From Bacteroidota bacterium (GTDB lineage: Bacteria > Bacteroidota > Bacteroidia > 2-12-FULL-35-15): 6,808 bases of DNA. The position numbers were made by a program, and so were the translations under genes. Below, piece after piece: positions 1-6,502 of this stretch. The notes beneath the pieces were generated by a model. The model was given only the letters and a program-made list of their open reading frames with translations. It did not search any database and was not told the origin of the DNA. The stretch is taken from the NCBI GenBank assembly GCA_021413595.1, contig JAIOQD010000188.1, positions 1-6,808 on the forward strand, written 5' to 3'. The stretch's first letter is position 1. Each line of letters begins with the position of its first letter.

Positions 1-1002
1 GCACCTGCTTATCTATTAGATGTGAATGGCAATGCACGTGTAACTGGAATAATGGGGATTGGAATTGCACCTGATCCCCTCTATGCACTTAAAATAAATG
101 GCAATGGTTTAGCAAGCGGAGGATCTTGGATTAGTGACCAATTGTTCAAAACAAATATTGATAGCCTGCATAATGCTTCAGCAACCATTCATCAATTAAA
201 ACCTAGAAGTTATTTTTTTGATACTGTTAATGTTTACGGAATAAATTTCAGCAACAAAAAACAGTATGGATTTATAGCCCAAGATGTTGAAACTATCCTG
301 CCCGAATTGGTTATAACAACAACAAACCCTGCAGATTTGGATACATTGGGAAATATTGTTCATCCGGCTGTAACTTATAAAGCATTAAACTATAACGCAT
401 TTTTCGGTATTTTAACAAAAGGTATTCAGGAGCAAAGCAATGAAATTGATAGCCTGAAAACAAAAACAACAAATCAGGATTCTGTTAACACAGCCCTAAG
501 CAACCAAATTGACAGCTTGACGCAAGGACTTCTTGCAGGAAAAACAAAAGCAAATAATCAGGACTCAATCATTACATTACTGCAAAATCAATTAAATCAG
601 CTAGCATCAATGATTAACCACTGCTGCAACAATAATGGTAATCATGGTAACCATGGCAATAATTTAATACCCTCAGGTACAAATAATTATAAATCAATAT
701 CGCCAACAACCCTTACCGATGTTGAACTGAGCAATAAGAATGCGATTGTGCTTAACCAGAATGTCCCAAATCCGTTCGCGGAACAAACTACCATCAGTTA
801 TTTTTTACCAGATAATATTAGTCGCGCACAAATATTATTTTTTGAACAATCAGGCAAAATAATCAAAACCATTGATTTAACCGAAAAAGGTAAAGGTCAA
901 CTAAATGTATTCGCCAATGATTTATCAAGCGGTATTTACACCTATTCATTGATTGTTGACGGACAAACAACAGAAACCAAGAAAATGGTAAAAACGAAAT
1001 AA
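1..1002 (+). CDS. Surface fibre protein, 3' part: S74 chaperone domain, coiled coil, T9SS sorting domain
   Basis: The frame is open from base 1 (A-P-A-Y-L-L-D-V-N-G-N), so the gene starts left of the window and the GTG at 22 is an internal codon, not a start. The visible part is 333 residues. Residues 1-40 hold fibre-type repeats (LDVNGNARVTG, then MGIGIAPDPLYALKINGNG). Residues 45-140 match the peptidase S74 intramolecular chaperone: Ser45 and Lys50 in SDQLFKTNI fit the known Ser/Lys autocleavage pair, followed by YGFIAQDVE (89-97) and VTYKALNYNAFFGIL...GIQEQ. Residues about 145-206 are a predicted coiled coil, then a CC pair (208-209) and an Asn/His/Gly stretch. Residues about 249-333 are a T9SS type A C-terminal domain (NQNVPNPF...TISY...SGIYTYSLIVDG...KKMVK). 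Known for the families: S74 domains trimerise fibres and cut themselves off; T9SS tags direct export across the outer membrane. The N-terminal fibre and true length are unknown. The domain calls are confident; the biological role (adhesion or another surface function) is inferred. Confidence 0.88.
   Translation, partial: APAYLLDVNGNARVTGIMGIGIAPDPLYALKINGNGLASGGSWISDQLFKTNIDSLHNASATIHQLKPRSYFFDTVNVYGINFSNKKQYGFIAQDVETILPELVITTTNPADLDTLGNIVHPAVTYKALNYNAFFGILTKGIQEQSNEIDSLKTKTTNQDSVNTALSNQIDSLTQGLLAGKTKANNQDSIITLLQNQLNQLASMINHCCNNNGNHGNHGNNLIPSGTNNYKSISPTTLTDVELSNKNAIVLNQNVPNPFAEQTTISYFLPDNISRAQILFFEQSGKIIKTIDLTEKGKGQLNVFANDLSSGIYTYSLIVDGQTTETKKMVKTK
445..591 (+). repeat. Diverged tandem repeat in the coiled coil, differing by one heptad
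   Basis: Two adjacent units encode IDSL-KTKTTNQDSVNTALSNQ (445-507, 21 residues) and IDSL-TQGLLAG-KTKANNQDSIITLLQNQ (508-591, 28 residues). After the shared IDSL, 11 of 17 aligned residues are identical. The second unit has exactly 7 extra residues, one coiled-coil heptad, so the coil register is kept. This is seen directly; a duplication origin is inferred. Confidence 0.75.
637..663 (+). repeat. Three 9-bp units encoding Gly-Asn-His/Asn
   Basis: The units GGTAATCAT, GGTAACCAT and GGCAATAAT are adjacent and encode G-N-H, G-N-H, G-N-N. They follow a His-Cys-Cys-Asn-Asn-Asn segment, so the coiled coil ends in a short flexible, His/Cys-containing linker before the T9SS domain. The units are short and imperfect, and could vary in copy number between strains. 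Confidence 0.7.
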
Positions 1003-1009
1003 TTCTTCC

Positions 1010-1046
1010 AACCCCTCACTCAAATTAAATGAGTGAGGGGTTTTCT
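1010..1046 (+). terminator. Intrinsic terminator after the fibre gene
   Basis: A perfect 13-bp stem, AACCCCTCACTCA (1010-1022) with TGAGTGAGGGGTT (1030-1042), encloses a 7-nt loop. It is followed by TT then C, giving a short U-run TTTT at 1041-1044 that overlaps the stem end. It starts 7 bp after the stop codon of the fibre gene and should end its transcript, separating it from the next gene. Confidence 0.85.
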
Positions 1047-1086
1047 ATTCCAATTTTTAATATGGTTTAACCAAAAAAAACTTATC

Positions 1087-1980
1087 ATGAAAAAAATAAT
1101 AGTATTTTCGATTGTGCTTTTTTCGAGCATTCCTGTTTTTGCTCAATTTACTCTTGAACACACGTATAATAACGCAGGGTATTTTAAGCTTTCATTTATA
1201 GACCCTAACAACTTTCAATTTGGAAAATACTCCTTCTATCTTGTGCATCTGGAAATTGATGGGGATAAATATGTAAAAATCGACAGGGGGGCGCAAACAA
1301 TTGATTTTTACGATTTAAACCATGTATTTTGGAAAAGTATTAACTATTCAGCTGTTCCGACAAACATTAGTAGTGATCCGAATCATGACAAAGCCAATTG
1401 TTCTATTTTGTATATTTCACAAAGTCTGTTTGATACAGATACTGAAATTGAGTTTATGTACTCATTTTATAAATATTATCCTACAGATACTTCCAACAAA
1501 GCCATTACACAAATTGTAAATGAAGATGGTTCAATACTTTTTTCAGATGCGGCAGCACCTTTAGTGCAACCGTCTTTTCATAATCAATATTATCCAATTT
1601 ACAACACTACCAACGGAACTAAAATGATTTTAAGTAATGTGAACGGAACAGCCGAAGTTTTTTCTTTATCCGGTACTTTTACAGCGGGTATTGCACAAAA
1701 TAATATTTTAGGGAATTCTGCCCAAATAAGTTTATTCCCTAACCCTTCGATAGGGAGCAATATGATTACTGTTAATTATCAATTACCACAAGAAATTAAA
1801 ACAGCAAATTTATTAATTTATGATACTCAAGGCAAACAAGTAAAATCATTTAAAATTGGGAATGGTATGAATAGCATTTTGCTTGACTCTTCTATGTTAT
1901 CAAAAGGAATGTATTTTTATTCTATTCAAACAGAAGACGGGCAAACAATAGCCAGTCAAAAGTCAATAGTTGTGCAATAA
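1087..1980 (+). CDS. Secreted T9SS-sorted protein of unknown function (297 aa)
   Basis: I place the start at ATG 1087. The frame extends back to a GTG at 1033, but that lies inside the upstream terminator stem, and only the 1087 start gives a clean signal peptide: MKK, hydrophobic IIVFSIVLFSSIPVFA, and probable cleavage before Gln20. Gln directly after signal peptidase cleavage is typical of Bacteroidota. Residues about 21-195 are rich in aromatic, Asp and Asn residues and beta-like; I recognise no catalytic motif. The stretch NGTAEVFSLSGTF (186-198) resembles the short 'KVYSLPG' element often found ahead of the tag. Residues about 212-297 are a T9SS type A sorting domain (ISLFPNPSIGSN..TVNYQLP, LLIYDTQGKQV, SKGMYFYSI). 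The protein is therefore probably exported by the Sec system, then carried across the outer membrane and either attached there or released. Its function is unknown. No clear Shine-Dalgarno sequence and no recognisable promoter were seen. Confidence 0.88.
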   Translation: MKKIIVFSIVLFSSIPVFAQFTLEHTYNNAGYFKLSFIDPNNFQFGKYSFYLVHLEIDGDKYVKIDRGAQTIDFYDLNHVFWKSINYSAVPTNISSDPNHDKANCSILYISQSLFDTDTEIEFMYSFYKYYPTDTSNKAITQIVNEDGSILFSDAAAPLVQPSFHNQYYPIYNTTNGTKMILSNVNGTAEVFSLSGTFTAGIAQNNILGNSAQISLFPNPSIGSNMITVNYQLPQEIKTANLLIYDTQGKQVKSFKIGNGMNSILLDSSMLSKGMYFYSIQTEDGQTIASQKSIVVQ

Positions 1981-2314
1981 ATCGAAAAACGGTGTTAACT
2001 GGTAAGCTTATTAAGAGTAAGTCAACCAAAAATATCAAACAGTTCCATTGGATGAATACTTTCTATCTAACCGTTCGTGCAGTAAATAGAACTTTTAATA
2101 GTTTAGAAATTATTCTTCGGAACGATTAAATCATATAACGAAGAATGAGCACTGAGTTGATTTTTTTGTTGCTGTAATAACATATATAGCCCTTTCTATT
2201 TTCATATCTAGAAACAAAAAAAGGAGCAGAAAACGAAAGTCTTCTACTCCTTTTTATTAACATTTATTTCTTAAAAGACTTTTTCAGTGTCCCGCAATGT
2301 TGCGGGACTTTTTT
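1981..2314. other. Convergent intergenic region with terminators
   Basis: This 334-bp gap lies between two converging genes. Its right part (2218-2308) holds two terminator hairpins, listed separately. The left part (1981-2215) has no convincing gene. It contains a weak 8-bp inverted repeat, ATTCTTCG (2112-2119) with CGAAGAAT (2139-2146), separated by 19 nt and followed 14 bp later by a T7 run (2161-2167). This could be a weak extra terminator for the gene ending at 1980, but the long loop makes that doubtful. Confidence 0.6.
2218..2255. terminator. Bidirectional terminator hairpin between converging genes
   Basis: AAAAAGGAG-C-AGAA (2218-2231) pairs with TTCT-A-CTCCTTTTT (2242-2255) around a 10-nt loop, with one C/A mismatch inside. 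Flanking A- and T-tracts give a U-run on either strand: TTTTT on plus, and TTTTTTTG on minus, because the run of A at 2216-2222 is reversed. It can thus end both the transcript of the gene stopping at 1980 and that of clpC. It is the best terminator for clpC, about 60 bp after its stop codon. Confidence 0.75.
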
Positions 2315-2316
2315 TT
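2289..2316 (+). terminator. Strong plus-strand terminator next to the clpC stop codon
   Basis: A perfect 9-bp GC-rich stem, GTCCCGCAA (2289-2297) with TTGCGGGAC (2300-2308), has a nominal 2-nt loop that probably opens to a larger one. On the plus strand it is followed by a run of eight T (2309-2316), the classical intrinsic form. On the minus strand the bases after the stem are ACTGAAAAAG, not a good U-run. So it is better suited to stopping plus-strand transcription from entering clpC in antisense, although it lies just after the clpC stop and could also protect that mRNA's 3' end. Confidence 0.75.
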
Positions 2317-4852
2317 AATTTTCTTCTTTTTTACTTTTTTTTGATTTAGCTTCTTTCGGTTTACTGATTTTGATCTTTATTTCTTGTTTTTCTTTATCAA
2401 AATCAACATCAATTACATCCCCTTCACTTAAGTGTGCTTTGATGATCTCCTCTGCCAATGGATCCTCAAGATATTTCTGGATAGCACGTTTTAAAGGACG
2501 GGCACCAAACTGAACATCATAACCTTTATCAGAAATAAAATCTTTAGCCTCTTCAGAGATCTTGATATTGTATCCTAATCCATTGATACGACCATATAAA
2601 TGTTCAAGTTCAATATCAATGATAGCATGAATATGATCGCGGGTTAATGAATTAAATATAACCACATCATCAATCCTGTTTAAAAATTCAGGAGCAAAAG
2701 CTTTTTTCAAAGCACCTTCAATAACACCTTTTGCATGACCATCCGTTTCTTCAATTTTTGCAGACGTTGCAAAACCAACACCCTGTCCAAAATCTTTCAA
2801 CTGACGTGCACCAATATTCGATGTCATGATAATGATGGTGTTTTTGAAATCAATTTTTCTACCCAAACTATCAGTCATCTGTCCATCATCCAATGCTTGT
2901 AACAATAAGTTAAATACATCCGGATGTGCTTTTTCGATCTCATCTAACAAGATAACTGCATACGGACGTCTGCGTACTTTTTCAGTCAACTGTCCGCCTT
3001 CCTCATATCCAACATATCCCGGAGGCGCTCCAATTAAACGAGAAACAGCAAATTTCTCCATATATTCACTCATGTCAATACGTATAAGCGCATCGTCATT
3101 ATCAAATAAATATTTAGATAAAATTTTAGCCAATTGCGTTTTACCAACACCAGTAGGTCCAAGGAAAATAAATGAACCAATTGGTTTATTAGGATCTTTC
3201 AAACCTGCACGGTTACGTTGAATAGCTTTTACTACTTTTTTAACCGCATCATCCTGTCCGATCACTTTACCTTGCAATAGTTCAGCCATTTTAATCAACT
3301 TATCGCCTTCATTTTGAGCAATACGTTGTACAGGAACACCTGTCATCATGGCAACAACTTCGGCAACATTATCTTCCGTAACTACTTCACGCTGATTTTT
3401 GCTATCTTCTTCCCACTGTTTTTTTGCTGCTTCCAGTTGCTCCAATAACTGACGCTCAGTATCACGCAAACGGGCTGCTTCTTCATATTTTTGAGAACGA
3501 ACAACTTTATTTTTCTCTTCTTTAATCTCTTCTAACTTCTTTTCAATTTCAAGAACATTTTTAGGAACGTTAATGTTGATGATGTGTACACGTGAACCCG
3601 CTTCATCCAAAGCATCAATTGCTTTATCAGGTAAGTGACGGTCGGAAATATAACGTGAAGTTAACGTAACACAAGCTTTAATCGCTTCGTCAGTATATTT
3701 AACATTGTGGTGATCTTCGTATTTCGATTTAATATTATTTAAGATCTCAATGGTTTCTTCTATTGAAGTAGGTTCAATGATCACTTTTTGGAAACGTCTT
3801 TCTAAAGCACCGTCTTTTTCGATATACTGACGATACTCATCCAGAGTAGTAGCACCAATACATTGAATTTCGCCACGTGCAAGGGCTGGTTTAAACATAT
3901 TGGAAGCATCTAAAGATCCTGAAGCACCACCGGCACCAATAATGGTATGGATCTCATCAATAAATAAAATTACATCAGGAGATTTTTCCAACTCATTCAT
4001 CACTGCTTTCATACGCTCCTCAAATTGCCCACGGTATTTTGTACCGGCAACCAATGAAGCAAGATCAAGAGTAACTACACGTTTACCAAATAACACACGT
4101 GATACTTTGCGCTGAACGATACGTAAAGCTAAACCTTCAGCAATCGCTGATTTACCAACACCCGGCTCACCAATTAATATTGGATTGTTTTTCTTTCTAC
4201 GGGATAAGATCTGAGATACGCGTTCAATTTCTTTTTCACGACCAACAATAGGATCAAGTTTACCTTCTTCAGCAGCCCTTGTAAGGTCACGTCCGAAATT
4301 ATCCAATACAGGAGTTTTTGATTTACTATCAACACCTTTTTTAGGGTTAGCTGCGCTAAATGTATCATCATCAGCATCTTCATCTGGTGGAGTACCCGGA
4401 AATTCAGCTTTTGGATCTGATTTCGATAATTCAAGTTCTAGTTTCATAACTTCGTAGTCTATTTTATATTTGTGCAGCGCTTTAGTCGCTACATTGTCTT
4501 CGTCCTTAAGGATCGATAGTATTAAATGTTCTGTACCAATAACAGCGCTTTTAAAAAGTTTTGCTTCCAGATAAGTGATCTTTAAAGCTCTTTCGGCTTG
4601 CTTCATTAATGGGATATTAGCAAGGTTACTAACTTTGTGATTGCCTGTACCTATTGATTCTTCAACAGTTTTACGCAATTCCCCTAAATCAACACCTAGT
4701 GATTTAAGAAGACGTACAGCCATACCTTCTCCTTCGCGGATGATGCCCAGCAAAAGGTGCTCTGTACCTATATAATCATGACCTAAACGCAGCGCTTCTT
4801 CGCGACTGTATGTGATCACATCCTTTACTCTGGGTGAAAATTTAGCTTCCAT
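2315..4852 (-). CDS. clpC: ATP-dependent Clp protease ATP-binding subunit ClpC (AAA+ unfoldase)
   Basis: This 845-residue protein is complete and of typical ClpC length. In the cytoplasm ClpC hexamers unfold substrates with ATP and feed them to the ClpP peptidase. Seen in order: a Clp N-domain with two repeats ([13 protein letters not shown] 31-43, TEHLILSIL 107-115); an acidic linker (about 147-170); AAA+ 1 with Walker A GEPGVGKS (228-235), pore loop KYRG (272-275), Walker B ILFIDE (295-300) and ERRF (351-354); a UVR-type middle segment with [10 protein letters not shown] (455-464); AAA+ 2 with Walker A GPTGVGKT (565-572), pore loop GYVGY (612-616) and Walker B VILLDEIE (633-640); a ClpP-docking VGF (692-694); a C-terminal D2 domain with GARPLKR (783-789); and a Lys-rich tail. 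The short middle domain and VGF loop exclude ClpB. The start [20 protein letters not shown] is the usual one. It is monocistronic, with no ctsR, mcsA or mcsB beside it and no CIRCE element seen. No key residue appears to be missing. Confidence 0.98.
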   Translation of the reverse strand: MEAKFSPRVKDVITYSREEALRLGHDYIGTEHLLLGIIREGEGMAVRLLKSLGVDLGELRKTVEESIGTGNHKVSNLANIPLMKQAERALKITYLEAKLFKSAVIGTEHLILSILKDEDNVATKALHKYKIDYEVMKLELELSKSDPKAEFPGTPPDEDADDDTFSAANPKKGVDSKSKTPVLDNFGRDLTRAAEEGKLDPIVGREKEIERVSQILSRRKKNNPILIGEPGVGKSAIAEGLALRIVQRKVSRVLFGKRVVTLDLASLVAGTKYRGQFEERMKAVMNELEKSPDVILFIDEIHTIIGAGGASGSLDASNMFKPALARGEIQCIGATTLDEYRQYIEKDGALERRFQKVIIEPTSIEETIEILNNIKSKYEDHHNVKYTDEAIKACVTLTSRYISDRHLPDKAIDALDEAGSRVHIININVPKNVLEIEKKLEEIKEEKNKVVRSQKYEEAARLRDTERQLLEQLEAAKKQWEEDSKNQREVVTEDNVAEVVAMMTGVPVQRIAQNEGDKLIKMAELLQGKVIGQDDAVKKVVKAIQRNRAGLKDPNKPIGSFIFLGPTGVGKTQLAKILSKYLFDNDDALIRIDMSEYMEKFAVSRLIGAPPGYVGYEEGGQLTEKVRRRPYAVILLDEIEKAHPDVFNLLLQALDDGQMTDSLGRKIDFKNTIIIMTSNIGARQLKDFGQGVGFATSAKIEETDGHAKGVIEGALKKAFAPEFLNRIDDVVIFNSLTRDHIHAIIDIELEHLYGRINGLGYNIKISEEAKDFISDKGYDVQFGARPLKRAIQKYLEDPLAEEIIKAHLSEGDVIDVDFDKEKQEIKIKISKPKEAKSKKSKKEEN

Positions 4853-5174
4853 TTTATTCTTGTATTAGATTCTATTAACGTAAAAAACAACTTTCAATTA
4901 CATTATACCTACAAAATTAAGGTATTTAAAGACAAAATCAAAAGTACTTATCGATTTAAATGCTGCATTAAACACAAATTATAATTATCAACAAAAATAA
5001 ACGCTAAAATGTTAATAATTAAATCTAAAAATTTTAATATTAAAGCTGAATTAAGTAACTTCGAACTCCTAAAATTTAATAAGGAATTATCAATTATTGT
5101 GCTAATTAAATTTTATGACAAAAATTCTGAATAAAGAGCAAATAACACGTTAAAAATAAAGGAAAAAAGAAATT
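4853..5174. other. Divergent AT-rich intergenic region
   Basis: This 322-bp gap separates clpC (minus) from the fibre-like gene at 5175 (plus). The left end carries the clpC promoter, listed separately. The rest is very AT-rich, with stop codons in all frames and no gene that I can support. I found no consensus Bacteroidota promoter facing the 5175 gene. There is a 12-bp AT-only palindrome, TTTAATATTAAA (5033-5044), which is not unexpected in such sequence. A purine-rich AAAGGA lies at 5158-5163, 11 bp before the ATG at 5175, and may aid ribosome binding. Confidence 0.7.
4912..4942 (-). promoter_or_regulatory. clpC promoter of the Bacteroidota sigma-A type
   Basis: Read on the minus strand, TTTG (complement of 4939-4942) is followed by exactly 19 nt (4920-4938) and then TAATTTTG (complement of 4912-4919). 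This matches the Bacteroidota vegetative promoter consensus TTTG-N19-TAnnTTTG at every fixed base. Transcription would begin a few bases downstream, near 4905, leaving a 5' leader of about 50 nt before the clpC ATG. No heat-shock operator is visible, so expression is probably constitutive or tuned by a factor not recognisable here. Confidence 0.82.
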
Positions 5175-6479
5175 ATGGCAGACGGAGAAAAAATTATCAG
5201 GATTAAATTTTCGTTGCTAGTTGCTTTTTGTCTTTTACTCACTATTTCTCCCAACATAGCACATTCTCAGGCTCCAACTAATTCTTGGTTACTTATAGGT
5301 AATACAGGTACAACGGTTGCAAACTATATTGGAACAATTGACCCTCAACCATTGATATTTAAAGCAAATGACGCAGAAAGGATGCGGATAGATACTAACG
5401 GCAATGTTGGTATTGGAACAACAATCCCTCAAGCGAAATTAAATGTAAAAAATGGCAGTGTATTGTTTGATGGCGCTTTCGGCAACACTCCCGTAACTGG
5501 TGCTGGAACAAGAATGATGTGGATTCCATCAAAAGCAGCCTTTAGAGCGGGAGCGGTCGGTTCAACTGAATGGAATGATGTAAATATTGGAGTATATTCA
5601 ACGGCTTTAGGGATTTCTACAACAGCTCAATCATACGCTTCTCTGGTAATTGGTAGGTATAATCGAGTTTCGAGTACATACTCAACAAATAGCTGGGTTC
5701 CAACAGATCCATTATTTGTTGTAGGAAATGGGCAAAATTCACAAAAAACGGGGAACGCTTTAACCGTTTTAAAAAATGGTAGAGTTGGAATTGGAACACC
5801 AACCCCAGTTAATATATTTGATGTAGTAGGCGAAATTTCAATAGGTGGGGGCTATGCAGGAATTAAATTGGCTCCTGCAAATGGTGCAATTATAAGAGGT
5901 AGCGTTGGTATTGGAACTCCAACACCATCTCAAAAATTAGAAGTAAATGGCAACATTTCTGTAACTGGAGTTAATAGCACTTTATTATTTGGCAAAGAGG
6001 CTGTTTTAGGGGCTAATTGGGGGCAATGGGGGATAGAATATGATAATATTAATGGCGGACTTAATTTCTGGAAGCCTTTTGGAAGTAACAATTTTGGAAA
6101 TAATTATCTTTTTATTAAAGATGACGGCAATATGGGTATTGGCACTAATTTAACAAACAATACAGATAATTATAAGTTATCTGTAAATGGTACTATTCGA
6201 GCAAAAGAAATAGTAGTAGAAACAGGATGGAGTGATTTCGTTTTTGCGCCAAGCTATAAACTATTACCATTGACAGAATTAGAAAAATTTATCCAGACAA
6301 ATAACCATCTTCCTAATATTCCTTCCGCACAAGAAATTTCTACAACTGGTCTAAAAGTAGCTGAAACACAAACTATAATGATGCAAAAAATTGAAGAGTT
6401 GACTTTATATATCATTGAACAAAATAAAAAACTCATAGAGCTTCAAGCAAAAATTGCGAAATTAGAAAACTCGAAATAA
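5175..6479 (+). CDS. Secreted fibre-like protein with YadA-head-like and VGIGT repeats
   Basis: This complete 434-residue protein has a signal peptide (charged MADGEKIIRIK, hydrophobic FSLLVAFCLLLTI, probable cut in NIAHS before Gln32). Residues 38-94 are the usual entry module (SWLLIGNTG..., then AERMRIDTNGNVGIGTTIP). Residues 112-190 run RMMWIPSKAAFRAG..., then S-T-A-L-G...S-Y-A-S-L-V-I-G, resembling the S.A.G repeats of trimeric YadA-type heads, then TDPLFVVGNGQN and NALTVLKNGRVGIGT. VGIGT-type repeats start at residues 78, 204, 244 and 320. The end, from DFVFAPSYKLLPL through NNHLPNIPSA to KIEELTLYIIEQNKKL, is a Bacteroidota-specific tail that finishes as a coiled coil. Such proteins are often labelled 'tail fiber', but the signal peptide shows it is exported, and no phage genes are near. 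There is no T9SS domain and no S74 Ser/Lys pair, so its anchoring is unclear. An adhesive or structural surface role is inferred. ATG 5175 is preceded by AAAGGA. Confidence 0.87.
   Translation: MADGEKIIRIKFSLLVAFCLLLTISPNIAHSQAPTNSWLLIGNTGTTVANYIGTIDPQPLIFKANDAERMRIDTNGNVGIGTTIPQAKLNVKNGSVLFDGAFGNTPVTGAGTRMMWIPSKAAFRAGAVGSTEWNDVNIGVYSTALGISTTAQSYASLVIGRYNRVSSTYSTNSWVPTDPLFVVGNGQNSQKTGNALTVLKNGRVGIGTPTPVNIFDVVGEISIGGGYAGIKLAPANGAIIRGSVGIGTPTPSQKLEVNGNISVTGVNSTLLFGKEAVLGANWGQWGIEYDNINGGLNFWKPFGSNNFGNNYLFIKDDGNMGIGTNLTNNTDNYKLSVNGTIRAKEIVVETGWSDFVFAPSYKLLPLTELEKFIQTNNHLPNIPSAQEISTTGLKVAETQTIMMQKIEELTLYIIEQNKKLIELQAKIAKLENSK
5406..6145 (+). repeat. Four VGIGT-type repeats in the fibre-like protein
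   Basis: Units begin at 5406, 5784, 5904 and 6132 and encode VGIGTTIP, VGIGTPTP, VGIGTPTP and MGIGTNLT, most followed by a K-L-x-V-x-G-like turn. The second and third are 120 nt apart and nearly identical at the DNA level over about 24 nt (GTTGGWATTGGAACWCCAAC core). The fibre gene at the left edge has the related MGIGIAPDP. These mark beta-rich shaft segments and are possible sites of recombination. Confidence 0.8.
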
Positions 6480-6502
6480 TTGAATATAATATAATTTTTA
6501 AA

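Noticed and set aside
1033..1086. GTG at 1033 as start of the 1087 gene
   Set aside because: It lies in the right arm of the upstream terminator, and the 18 extra residues would spoil a textbook signal peptide that begins at ATG 1087.
1992..2129. Small open frame (45 codons from GTG 1992, or 25 from ATG 2052)
   Set aside because: It has no recognisable start signal, no familiar motif and no sign of coding bias, and the length is within what chance allows in AT-rich spacer. A remnant of a broken gene cannot be excluded.
2826..4434. Open frames inside clpC on the opposite strand or in another frame (2826-3221 plus, 3900-4115 plus, 4174-4434 minus)
   Set aside because: They overlap a fully conserved clpC and show no family features; they are shadows of its codon pattern.
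2315..4852. ClpB or ClpA identity for the AAA+ protein
   Set aside because: The middle domain is short and UVR-like rather than the long ClpB coil, a VGF ClpP-docking loop is present, and the overall order matches ClpC.
5033..5044. Perfect 12-bp palindrome TTTAATATTAAA as an operator
   Set aside because: It is composed only of A and T in a very AT-rich spacer, where such palindromes arise readily, and it is not positioned over a recognisable promoter.
1..6479. Prophage or phage tail region, suggested by S74 and 'tail fibre' likeness
   Set aside because: The complete fibre-like protein has a Sec signal peptide, the S74 protein has a T9SS tag, and there are no capsid, tail, integrase or lysis genes. 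These look like cellular surface proteins.
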